Made by a program: the position numbers and the translations under genes
The notes under the pieces: generated by a model
Seen by the model: the letters and a program-made list of their open reading frames with translations, nothing else
Told to the model about the DNA's origin: nothing
The model's database searches: none
Shown here: positions 1-6,045 of the stretch, piece by piece
How positions within the stretch are numbered: position 1 is the first letter of the stretch
Layout: each line of letters opens with the position of its first letter
Assembly (NCBI GenBank): GCA_002420085.1
Contig: DIHI01000127.1
Span: 25,599-41,220, forward strand
Reading direction: 5' to 3'
Source: Lysobacterales bacterium UBA5700
GTDB taxonomy: Bacteria > Pseudomonadota > Gammaproteobacteria > Xanthomonadales > Xanthomonadaceae
Length of the DNA: 15,622 nucleotides

Positions 1-626
1 AGGAAACGACCATCGGACGCGCCACCGGTCGCCATGCTCTCCCCCAGGGCGACCAACAGGGTGGCCGACACGGCGTCGACGCTGCGCGCCAGTCCTCGCA
101 ATTGTCCACGTGCGTCGGGGATGCCGGCCGAGAGCATCCGTGCCAGCCGGGCATAATCACCAAGGGTGCGACGCACCGCCAGAGTGCGGTCGCGTTGAGC
201 ACTGTCGATGCCCATGGCAACCGCATCCTGACCGACTCTGATCGTCGCGCGGATGCCTTCGGCCCAACCGGACAACTCCGCCTGAACTCCTTTCAGCACG
301 CTCATTCCGAGCACAGCCGACAGATCGGTTTCGACATGCTCCAGAGCGAGCCTGAGATCGAGATCGGTGGCCGTCACCGACGCACCACACGACGTCACCG
401 GCGCCACCGGTGCGAACGGCACACCGATCGCTTCACCGGCAATGGCGCGCGCGCGCGGCAGTTCACCGAATCGCTGCAACAACGCATCAGCGACCATCTT
501 GGGGTCATTGGGATCGGCGACGCGCAGTTGCTGACGCATCAGAGTATCGAGATTGCTGCGGCTCCTCGACGGTGAGGTCGCCCCCCCGGGAGTGGTTGCT
601 TTGGAGGCATTCTTGGTGGTGAGCAT
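1..626 (-). CDS. Hypothetical protein P4, 3' end beyond left edge
   Basis: An open minus-strand frame starts at ATG 624-626 and runs without a stop to the window edge, giving 208 codons; the C-terminus is missing. The start is supported by an AGGAGA Shine-Dalgarno sequence ending 6 nt before the ATG. The product begins with a Ser/Thr/Lys-rich disordered stretch (about residues 1-25, starting MLTTKNASKATTPGG), then looks largely alpha-helical with alternating Leu/Ala/Arg and Asp/Glu. There is no signal peptide, no transmembrane segment, and no motif I recognise. It lies 142 bp downstream of the HEXXH peptidase-like gene on the same strand and is probably the fourth gene of that cluster, although the gap contains a strong hairpin that may reduce read-through. 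I do not recognise the family. The antisense reading here lacks a ribosome binding site and I treat it as a shadow. Confidence 0.75.
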   Translation of the reverse strand, partial: MLTTKNASKATTPGGATSPSRSRSNLDTLMRQQLRVADPNDPKMVADALLQRFGELPRARAIAGEAIGVPFAPVAPVTSCGASVTATDLDLRLALEHVETDLSAVLGMSVLKGVQAELSGWAEGIRATIRVGQDAVAMGIDSAQRDRTLAVRRTLGDYARLARMLSAGIPDARGQLRGLARSVDAVSATLLVALGESMATGGASDGRF

Positions 627-670
627 GTGCTGTCTCCTGATGGATGGCTATTCGTTCGGACCGGCTCGGC

Positions 671-701
671 GTACCACCGGGATCGAGGGCCCGGTCGGTA
701 C
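671..701 (-). repeat. Bulged hairpin between P3 and P4
   Basis: GTACC-ACCGGG at 671-681 pairs with CCCGGT-C-GGTAC at 690-701. This gives an 11-bp stem with a single bulged C and an 8-nt loop. It lies 68 nt past the P3 stop and 45 nt before the P4 start in the direction of transcription. No T-run follows on the minus strand, so it is not a textbook intrinsic terminator; an attenuator, mRNA-stability hairpin or RNase site is possible. Confidence 0.55.
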
Positions 702-768
702 ACGACGGCGATCGGGGGAATGGCATTGACGATGCGATGGGCTGCACACGGTCCGCTCCTCGTCCGAG

Positions 769-2088
769 TCAGGCCACCAGCGGCTGCGGCGATCGTGTCG
801 CCGCAGCCGTCCGCAGGGGTGTACGTTCACGCCCGCCGCGCGCCTGCTCGGCCAGCCGGGCATTGATCTGATCGGCCAGCCGACGGGGGTCAGACAGGCC
901 GCTGGCCACCGCATAGGCCGCCGCGCTGACCAGATGACGGGGTGGCAGATCGACCGCCTCGATCGCTCCCGACACCAGCTTCCCCGCGCCGGCCAGAATC
1001 GCCGCCTGATCGTCCGGGCCAAACGGAATGATGTCGGCCACTGCGCGCTGGCCAAGATTGCGCCGGGTCTGGAACATGGTCTCATCGACCACCTCCGCGA
1101 CCACCCGATCGACACCACTGAGCAACTGTCCAGGCATGCGATGGCCGCGCTCCGGTCGGTACAGGGTCCGCCAGACCCGATTGAGGCTGTCTGCGTCGCG
1201 CACGAATCCCATACGACGCAACATCTCGGCCAGGATCGCCACCCGCAGGAACGCGGTCGGATGCGCGCCACCCGGACGATAGGTCAAGGTGCGCGGTGAC
1301 GGATGAGCCAGGAATTCGGCCATGCCCCAGGCAGCGGCTGGCCCGCCCAGCAGGATCGCCGCCAGATCGGCCCATATTTCCTTGTGCCAGCGGCCGTAGA
1401 TGCTGGCCAGCAAGGGGTGACCAACCCGACCGATCATGCGCTTGACCAGCGCCTGCCGGTTCTCCTGCCAGATGCCGAGATCCGCTTGCAGGTTATGCGC
1501 CACTTCATGCATGAACACCGCCTGCCAGGGCTGATCGCGATCCCAGGGAATGCGGATCAGCGGGAATGGATTGGCCTCGCCAAGCAGACGGCTCATCGAC
1601 ACCCCACGGCGCATGGTCGCCGGCGAGAAGCCGTGCTCCATGTAGCACACCGGTTTCAGCAGCGGACCGCGAAACACCTGCGGCGCCGCAGCACGGATCG
1701 CCTGATAGCAGTCCTCGGCGATCGCGTCATGGGCTGCCAACGCCGGGCCGAAGCTGGTGCCGCGCTGGGCGAACACCTCGAAGAACATGCCGAACAGCCG
1801 CCGGGCACGATCCAGTTCACGCTCGACCAGGGCGATGTCGATCAAGACCCGCTCCAGCGGCTCACGTTCGAGCGTGGCCCGGACCCGATCGAAGCGGCGG
1901 CGAACCGCCGTCTCGATTGCCGACAGGCGTGCATTGGCGGCCCGGAAATGTGCCCGTGACGGCGCGAACGGCATATCCTGCGGACGCAGTCCGACATAGG
2001 CATTGTCGATCCGGGCCAGCCGACTGAGGCGGGCCACCAGTCCGCGCACCTTGATGCGGAGAAACTCACGAGCATCGATCCGTTTCAC
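769..2088 (-). CDS. HEXXH zinc-metallopeptidase-like protein P3
   Basis: 439 aa, starting at GTG 2086-2088 with a GAGGA Shine-Dalgarno sequence 7 nt upstream, ending TGA at 769-771. Residues 194-198 read HEVAH (1495-1509), the zinc-binding HEXXH signature, within the hydrophobic VFMHEVAHNLQ context expected of an active-site helix. About 39 residues later EIWAD (E237, D241) supplies an ExxxD pattern like the third-ligand helix of gluzincins; E237 as third ligand is inference. No signal peptide or membrane segment is visible, so the protein should be cytoplasmic. The N-terminal 110 residues are Arg/Glu-rich and helical, and the last 25 residues look disordered. It is the third gene of the cluster, 47 bp after P2. 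Given that context it may process the two charge-segregated proteins. A degenerate, non-catalytic fold cannot be excluded; I cannot assign a MEROPS family. Confidence 0.85.
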   Translation of the reverse strand: MKRIDAREFLRIKVRGLVARLSRLARIDNAYVGLRPQDMPFAPSRAHFRAANARLSAIETAVRRRFDRVRATLEREPLERVLIDIALVERELDRARRLFGMFFEVFAQRGTSFGPALAAHDAIAEDCYQAIRAAAPQVFRGPLLKPVCYMEHGFSPATMRRGVSMSRLLGEANPFPLIRIPWDRDQPWQAVFMHEVAHNLQADLGIWQENRQALVKRMIGRVGHPLLASIYGRWHKEIWADLAAILLGGPAAAWGMAEFLAHPSPRTLTYRPGGAHPTAFLRVAILAEMLRRMGFVRDADSLNRVWRTLYRPERGHRMPGQLLSGVDRVVAEVVDETMFQTRRNLGQRAVADIIPFGPDDQAAILAGAGKLVSGAIEAVDLPPRHLVSAAAYAVASGLSDPRRLADQINARLAEQARGGRERTPLRTAAATRSPQPLVA

Positions 2089-2135
2089 GGTCTGTCCTCG
2101 AAGCCGTCAGACGAAGGCAACCGACATGTCTCGAC

Positions 2136-3395
2136 TCAGCGCGAGCGCACGCGGATGGTCACCGGGCCGCGAATGCTGATCGCACGGCCATGGCGTGGGC
2201 AGATGCAGCGACGCGCTCCGACCGTCGGAACTACGATCGGCACCCGCCGCCGAATCGTCCGGACCATTGGCCTGATCTGCGGCCGGATCGGGGCCACCAC
2301 CCGGCGCACGATCCGCGCGGCAACCCTCGGCGGCGTGGCACGACGAGCGGCCGGCACCAGCGGCCGCGACAGCACCCGCACGGCTTGTGGTCGGCGCACG
2401 GCGGCGGTGGTGATCCGATTGACCACATTCGGCACCGCCCGCCGCACCGGAACCCGCCGCTGGGCCGCGACTCGACGGGCTGCCACCAGGGCGCGCGGAA
2501 CCACACGGGCCGCAAGCCGACCACGGCTGCGAACGGCACGCCGGATCGCCGTGCTGGCAGCACCGACCAGTTGCCGTCGAGCCGGAGCGGCCAGCCGAGC
2601 CACCGCCGGCAGGGCGCGCCGCAGGGCCAGCCCGGCGATCAGCGGCGCGGCGGCATCGATCTCATCGGCATCCATGCCATCGACCATCTCGTCGAATGCC
2701 TCGAACTCATCGGCACCATCGGCCAGCAGCCGACCGGCGACGCCAGCCAGGCGACCGATCAACTGCGCCTGCGGCAGCGGGATCATGCTGGCGATCGGCG
2801 CCACCACGCGGGCGACCCGACCGACACCACGGCCGATCCGACGCGCGAACCCACCGAGCCGGCGCAGGAACTCATCGCTGTCACCGGCGTCGAGCGCCTC
2901 GGCGACGATTTCATCGGCGGCATCCAGTTCGTCACCCTCGTCGAACGCATCGAAACCATCGAATTCGTCACCCTCATCGAAGGCATCCGCGCTGTCGAAT
3001 TCGTCGCCTTCGTCGAAAGCCTCGAAGCCATCGCCGGCATCGAACTCATCGCCCTCATCAAACTCATCGGCACTCAGCAGACTGCCGAGCAGGCCGGCCA
3101 GTCCGCCCAGGCCACCCCCCGCCGGCGCACGCGCCGTCGGCGCAGCCTGACCAGGAGGTGCGGGGCGACGACGTCTGCGTCGGCCACCGAACAGACTGCC
3201 GGCAATCCTGCCCGCGACTGGCAACAGTCCAGCCAGGAATTCGTCGTCGCCTTCATCGAACTCGTCGAAGCCATCCAACTCGTCGAATTCGTCGAAGCCA
3301 TCGAATTCATCCTCTGCGGCATCCGATGCCGCTGCGACGCCTTCGGCGCCATCGATCATCAGGTCGTCCATCGCGTCGGTTTCGAAGTTTTCCAT
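2136..3395 (-). CDS. Acidic-head/arginine-tail protein P2
   Basis: 419 aa, ATG 3393-3395 with an AGAGGA Shine-Dalgarno sequence 7 nt upstream. No signal peptide. Order of parts: acidic Phe/Asp/Glu block (about 25-53); DEFL motif and hydrophobic stretch (51-70) ending in six consecutive Arg (72-77); Gly/Pro/Ala linker; second acidic block made of 12-residue repeats FDEGDEFDxxDA (112-162); second DEFL plus helical segment (174-225); conserved core GADEFEAFD (227-235); then an arginine-rich tail (259-419) with about 43 Arg and no Asp, Glu or Lys. The whole protein contains no lysine. Near the C-terminus CICPRHG (397-403) forms a small Cys/His cluster. It is paralogous to P1, which lies 58 bp upstream. 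I do not recognise a named family. The composition suggests a nucleic-acid- or membrane-binding tail masked by an acidic head, or a coacervating protein; that is inference. Confidence 0.85.
   Translation of the reverse strand: MENFETDAMDDLMIDGAEGVAAASDAAEDEFDGFDEFDELDGFDEFDEGDDEFLAGLLPVAGRIAGSLFGGRRRRRRPAPPGQAAPTARAPAGGGLGGLAGLLGSLLSADEFDEGDEFDAGDGFEAFDEGDEFDSADAFDEGDEFDGFDAFDEGDELDAADEIVAEALDAGDSDEFLRRLGGFARRIGRGVGRVARVVAPIASMIPLPQAQLIGRLAGVAGRLLADGADEFEAFDEMVDGMDADEIDAAAPLIAGLALRRALPAVARLAAPARRQLVGAASTAIRRAVRSRGRLAARVVPRALVAARRVAAQRRVPVRRAVPNVVNRITTAAVRRPQAVRVLSRPLVPAARRATPPRVAARIVRRVVAPIRPQIRPMVRTIRRRVPIVVPTVGARRCICPRHGRAISIRGPVTIRVRSR
2910..3062 (-). repeat. 12-residue (36-bp) coding tandem repeats in P2
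   Basis: Within P2, residues 112-162 consist of one 15-residue and three 12-residue units of the form FDEGDEFDxxDA, starting at residues 112, 127, 139 and 151. Unit lengths are multiples of three, so recombination or slippage between units would change copy number without breaking the frame. The DNA is correspondingly rich in ttcgtc/atcgaa repeats. Confidence 0.85.
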
Positions 3396-3422
3396 GACGG
3401 AATCCTCTTGGTTCGGTGAAGA

Positions 3423-3438
3423 GCGGACTCGAGTCCGC
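3423..3438. repeat. 16-bp perfect palindrome between P1 and P2
   Basis: GCGGACTCGAGTCCGC is a perfect 16-bp palindrome located 16 nt after the P1 stop codon and 27 nt before the P2 start. On the minus strand it is followed by TCTTCACC, which is not a convincing U-tract. Immediately upstream in the transcript a second inverted repeat, CGGCCG at 3447-3452 and 3460-3465, encloses the P1 stop codon. Together they could act as an mRNA-stability element, partial terminator or operator. Confidence 0.6.
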
Positions 3439-3453
3439 CGGAAGTACGGCCGT

Positions 3454-4764
3454 TCAAAGCGGCCGGATCGTCAGTTCGACTGGGCCGTCGAAGGCAAAGC
3501 GGCGGGTCGTGCCGCGTGGGATCGATGGCGTTCCGCGACCGAGCCCTGGCGAGCGCAGTGCAGCCGGCGCGGGGGCCGCCAGAGGACGGGCCAAGCGGGT
3601 CATCGCTTGCGGCCGACGCACGGCTGCCGCCGATGCACGGCGAACCAGTTGGCTGGTGCGCGCCGGCAAGCGGGCCGGCGACGCACCGCTGGCCCGAGCT
3701 GCACGGACACCCGAAACCGCCAGACGCGGCAAGGCTCGGACACCTTCCGGACCGGCACCGCTCACCAGATTGCGAGCCGCCATGGCGATGCCGCGCACGA
3801 AAGCCCGACGGGCCGTCGGCGACAAGCGCGCCAGCATGCCCGGACCGAGCGCACGGGCAGCCAGGCGACTGGCCAGACCAACCGCCGCTGGCAGGGCGGC
3901 ATCGACACCGTCCTCGTAGAGATCGGCCATAGTGTCGAATGCCTCGAAGTCGTCCGCACCTTCCGCGCTCAGACGACCGATCTGGGCCAACAATTCGGCC
4001 AGCGGATTGTTGGCACGTGCCGCCCGACCGGTCAGCCGCGCCGCCGAACGCAAGCCGGCCGGCGCACGTCCCAGGCCACTGAATACGGTCGAGGCCCCCG
4101 AAGCCACCCGCTCCGCGCCTCGGGCAATATCACCGAACCGACCGAAACTGCGCGCCGCGCCCGGCTGACCGAGCAGGCGTGCCAGCGTCGCCCCGGTATC
4201 GGCCAACCGGCCGGCACCACCAGCGACCTGACCCGCGACCCGAGCCACCGAGCCAACCCGTGTCGCGCCCTGGGCAACCGGGCGCAAGGCCCGTGCAGCG
4301 CGACCGGCGGCCCGGGAAAAACCACCGAGCAGCGAACCGAGAAACTCATCCGTGCCGTCGGCATCGAGTGCATCGGCCAGTTCCGCCTCGAATGCCGACC
4401 AGACCGGCATGATCGCGCCCGTTGGCAGCGCGTCGCCGTCGGCGATCGCCAGGTCGAATTCGTCATCGGCCTGATCGGCTGCGTCGAAAGCATCGCTATC
4501 GAAGCCATCGCTGTCGAAAGCATCGCTGTCGAAGCCATCATCACCGTCAGCGCCGATCGCACCTGCGAATGACGCATCGGCGTCATCGTCAGCCGAATCC
4601 GCGAAGTCGTCACCCTCAGCGAACGAATCCTCGAACGAATCCTCGAACGGATCACCTGCTGTCAACGCATCTGCGCCACCACCCGCGATCGAATCATCAT
4701 CCGCCGATGCAAACGCATCGAACGAGTCGATTCGATCACCAGGACTTCCGACATTGCTCGACAT
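3454..4764 (-). CDS. Acidic-head/arginine-tail protein P1, paralogue of P2
   Basis: 436 aa from ATG 4762-4764, chosen because GGGAGG lies 6 nt upstream; an in-frame ATG 33 nt earlier (4797) has no ribosome binding site. Residues 1-140 are strongly acidic, with a single Arg, and include EDSF repeats (41-48) and four [GA]FDSD-type units (77-94). DEFL follows at 139-142, then a Gly/Ala/Arg-rich region (143-252), the core GADDFEAFD (269-277), and a basic Ala/Arg tail to the end. Segments shared with P2 in the same order are DEFL plus Gly/Arg helix, GAD[DE]FEAFD, AVRRPQA (381-387) and a C-terminal GPV strand (427-429). Like P2 it contains no lysine and has no signal peptide. It is the first gene of the cluster, preceded by inverted repeats and a 14-bp tandem array. 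Function unknown; a role in binding nucleic acid or membranes via the tail is inference. Confidence 0.83.
   Translation of the reverse strand: MSSNVGSPGDRIDSFDAFASADDDSIAGGGADALTAGDPFEDSFEDSFAEGDDFADSADDDADASFAGAIGADGDDGFDSDAFDSDGFDSDAFDAADQADDEFDLAIADGDALPTGAIMPVWSAFEAELADALDADGTDEFLGSLLGGFSRAAGRAARALRPVAQGATRVGSVARVAGQVAGGAGRLADTGATLARLLGQPGAARSFGRFGDIARGAERVASGASTVFSGLGRAPAGLRSAARLTGRAARANNPLAELLAQIGRLSAEGADDFEAFDTMADLYEDGVDAALPAAVGLASRLAARALGPGMLARLSPTARRAFVRGIAMAARNLVSGAGPEGVRALPRLAVSGVRAARASGASPARLPARTSQLVRRASAAAVRRPQAMTRLARPLAAPAPAALRSPGLGRGTPSIPRGTTRRFAFDGPVELTIRPL
4480..4536 (-). repeat. 15-bp coding tandem repeats (FDSDA/FDSDG) in P1
   Basis: Residues 77-95 of P1 are four near-identical five-residue units alternating GFDSD and AFDSD. 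They are encoded by 15-bp units of the type gaagccatcgctgtc read on the plus strand. A second short in-frame duplication, EDSFEDSF, is encoded near 4620-4645. Confidence 0.85.
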
Positions 4765-4781
4765 GCGCGACCTCCCGTGAC

Positions 4782-4795
4782 GGCGATCCATCGCC
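4782..4795. repeat. Inverted repeat in the P1 leader
   Basis: GGCGAT-CC-ATCGCC forms perfect 6-bp arms around a 2-bp centre, 18 nt upstream of the chosen P1 start and just before its Shine-Dalgarno sequence. Related GGCGATC/GATCGCC copies follow at about 4801-4832, so the leader can form several alternative hairpins. It could be an operator or a leader structure; I cannot identify a confident -35/-10 pair here. Confidence 0.45.
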
Positions 4796-4859
4796 ATTCG
4801 GGGATCGCCTGGATCGCACCATAGGCGCGATCGGGAGGTCTGAAAATCGCGTCTTCTCT

Positions 4860-4929
4860 CTAGTCCGAATCGCCTAGCGCAGCCGCCCTAGCCCGGCTCG
4901 ACTAACCCGACACGACTAACCCGAACGGG
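4860..4929. repeat. Five-unit 14-bp tandem (iteron-like) array
   Basis: Five contiguous 14-bp units start at 4860, 4874, 4888, 4902 and 4916. Each begins CTA; the approximate consensus is CTA[GA]CCCGNNNCGN. Units 1-3 begin with CTAG, a tetramer that is scarce elsewhere in the window. The array starts 95 bp upstream of the P1 start and lies about 100 bp past the end of the MAPEG gene. Phased non-coding repeats upstream of an operon suggest cooperative binding of a regulator, but no regulator gene is visible here. No unit-sized match to flanking DNA continues on either side. Confidence 0.7.
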
Positions 4930-4935
4930 TGAGGT

Positions 4936-4953
4936 CGCCGGCCCAGGCCGGCG
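4936..4953 (-). repeat. GC-rich hairpin 3' of the MAPEG gene
   Basis: CGCCGGCC-CA-GGCCGGCG has perfect 8-bp arms and lies 79 nt past the MAPEG stop codon. The smaller inverted repeat ACCCG-AA-CGGGT (4919-4930) follows and overlaps the last unit of the 14-bp array. No T-tract follows on the minus strand, so a terminator role is only possible, not shown. Confidence 0.45.
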
Positions 4954-5032
4954 GTCTCGGCGAGCATCGGCTCGGAGCGGATCGACACCGCAACGGCGCC
5001 CCACACGATCGGGTGGCGGATGCAGGCCAGCG

Positions 5033-5428
5033 TCAGCGCGCGATCGCGGCCAGCACCAGTTGCACCGCCAGAGCGAGGATCACCAGCCAGGTGGCAAGCG
5101 TTCCGTAGAACCGGCCGAACGACACGCCGGAGGAACCGGACAGTCCAACCGCATGGGCGATGCGGGCGATCAGCAGGGTCGCACCACAGGCATGGATGGC
5201 CAGGCTGCTGGCGCCATTGATCTCGACCAGCGCCAACAGCAAGAGCGCCAGCGGCAGGGTCTCGACGGCATTGGCATGGGCGCGACAGGCACAGGCCAGC
5301 GGCTGATGACCGCCATCGCCCAGGCCGACCTTGAACTTCCGCCGTTGGCGCACGACATTCATCACCAGCACAAACACCAGCAGCGCCGCCAGCGCCGCAT
5401 AGACACCACTCAGAATCGGAGCATTCAT
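5033..5428 (-). CDS. MAPEG-family integral membrane protein
   Basis: 131 aa from ATG 5426-5428, preceded by GGGAGG 8 nt upstream; a longer frame to 5509 adds a Cys-rich stretch without a ribosome binding site. The product is almost entirely hydrophobic, with four predicted membrane helices (about 5-26, 56-72, 74-95 and 108-129), matching the four-helix MAPEG fold and its usual 130-150 aa length. RAHANAVETLPL (49-60) matches the conserved R-x-H-x-N-x-x-E-x-x-P motif, and ARIAHAVG (88-95) the second family signature. MAPEG proteins are membrane-bound glutathione-dependent or related enzymes; bacterial members of this short YecN-like type have no firmly established substrate. The gene is transcribed towards the P1 cluster but is separated from it by the 14-bp array and a hairpin, so it is probably monocistronic. 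Confidence 0.85.
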   Translation of the reverse strand: MNAPILSGVYAALAALLVFVLVMNVVRQRRKFKVGLGDGGHQPLACACRAHANAVETLPLALLLLALVEINGASSLAIHACGATLLIARIAHAVGLSGSSGVSFGRFYGTLATWLVILALAVQLVLAAIAR

Positions 5429-5499
5429 TGCCGAGCCCTCCCGGGCATGTCGAACCAGTGCGCAGCATAACCGGCCTGTTCGCACGGCGGTGCATGCGT

Positions 5500-5538
5500 C
5501 GCACAGCACGGCGGCCGCGTCACAGCGCGCACAGCACG
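5500..5538. repeat. Direct repeat in divergent MAPEG/86-aa intergenic region
   Basis: CGCACAGCACG occurs at 5500-5510 and again at 5528-5538, 28 bp apart, in the 191-bp region between two divergent genes. Paired direct repeats in such a place could be regulator sites. A TATCAT hexamer at 5571-5576 is a possible -10 element for the plus-strand gene, without a good -35. Confidence 0.35.
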
Positions 5539-5619
5539 CACAACCGGTCGGATCCGGCCAGCAGTGGGGCTATCATGGCCGTCCCCGGTTTCCGATGAAT
5601 GCCCCGCGAGGGGGTGAAC

Positions 5620-5880
5620 ATGGCCAAGACCCTGCTTTCCTCCCTGTTGGTGCTGGTGGTGGTGGCGATCGCCTTTGCCTCCAACCCATCGCCGAAGCGT
5701 CATCGTGATGCACTGGCAGCGGCGATCGCCGAACGACGGCCGATCGTCGGCCTGCTCGGACTGGCCAGACTGACCACCCTCGCCACCGACTATCACTCCC
5801 TGGGCGTGCTCTCCTACACCCGCCTCGACGATCGAGTCGTGACCATCGGTGCCTTCGGGGTGGTGCTGGTCTACGATTGA
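5620..5880 (+). CDS. Small membrane-anchored or exported protein, DUF4359-like
   Basis: 86 aa from ATG 5620, chosen because GAGGGGGTGA immediately precedes it; an in-frame ATG at 5599 lacks such a site. It begins MAK followed by a hydrophobic helix (about residues 4-20) ending AFA-SNPS, consistent with an uncleaved anchor or a signal peptide cut after AFA. The remaining 65 residues contain SNPSP, a helix with basic residues, and a C-terminal segment with LGVLSYTRLDD and TIGAFGVVLVYD. That plan (TM-TNPS-helix-FSxYT-GxFG) resembles the small DUF4359 group from memory; this was not verified by a search. It is divergent from the MAPEG gene and convergent with phoX-like, with no obvious operon partner. 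Function unknown. Confidence 0.72.
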   Translation: MAKTLLSSLLVLVVVAIAFASNPSPKRHRDALAAAIAERRPIVGLLGLARLTTLATDYHSLGVLSYTRLDDRVVTIGAFGVVLVYD

Positions 5881-6045
5881 TCCAGCGCGGTCAAAGCCAA
5901 GCCGGATCGCCAACCCCGCATCGTGAATTCCGAATGCTCAAGCCATCGCTGCAACCGGGTCGCGCGTTCAGTGGCGCCGTACTCGACCGCACCCGTGCCA
6001 GCCGCAGCCGACTGACTGGCCCACCGAATCAATCGAGCCGGCCGC

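Noticed and set aside
102..575. Plus-strand open frame near the left edge
   Set aside because: The minus frame through the same DNA has a strong Shine-Dalgarno sequence and continues off the edge; the plus frame is Arg/His/Gln-rich.
2155..3419. Plus-strand open frames opposite P2 (331 and 409 codons)
   Set aside because: The minus frame has the good ribosome binding site and shares ordered motifs with P1; the plus frames are composition shadows.
3394..4572. 392-codon plus-strand frame opposite P1
   Set aside because: Same reasoning as for P2; it also overlaps the P2 start region and has no matching upstream signals.
1..4764. Accessory cluster considered as part of an extracellular contractile injection locus
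   Set aside because: No sheath, tube, baseplate or AAA+ ATPase gene is in the window; the resemblance of P1/P2 to proteins near such loci is from memory only.
4860..4929. 14-bp array considered as a CRISPR
   Set aside because: The units are contiguous with no spacers, are too short, and no cas genes are near.
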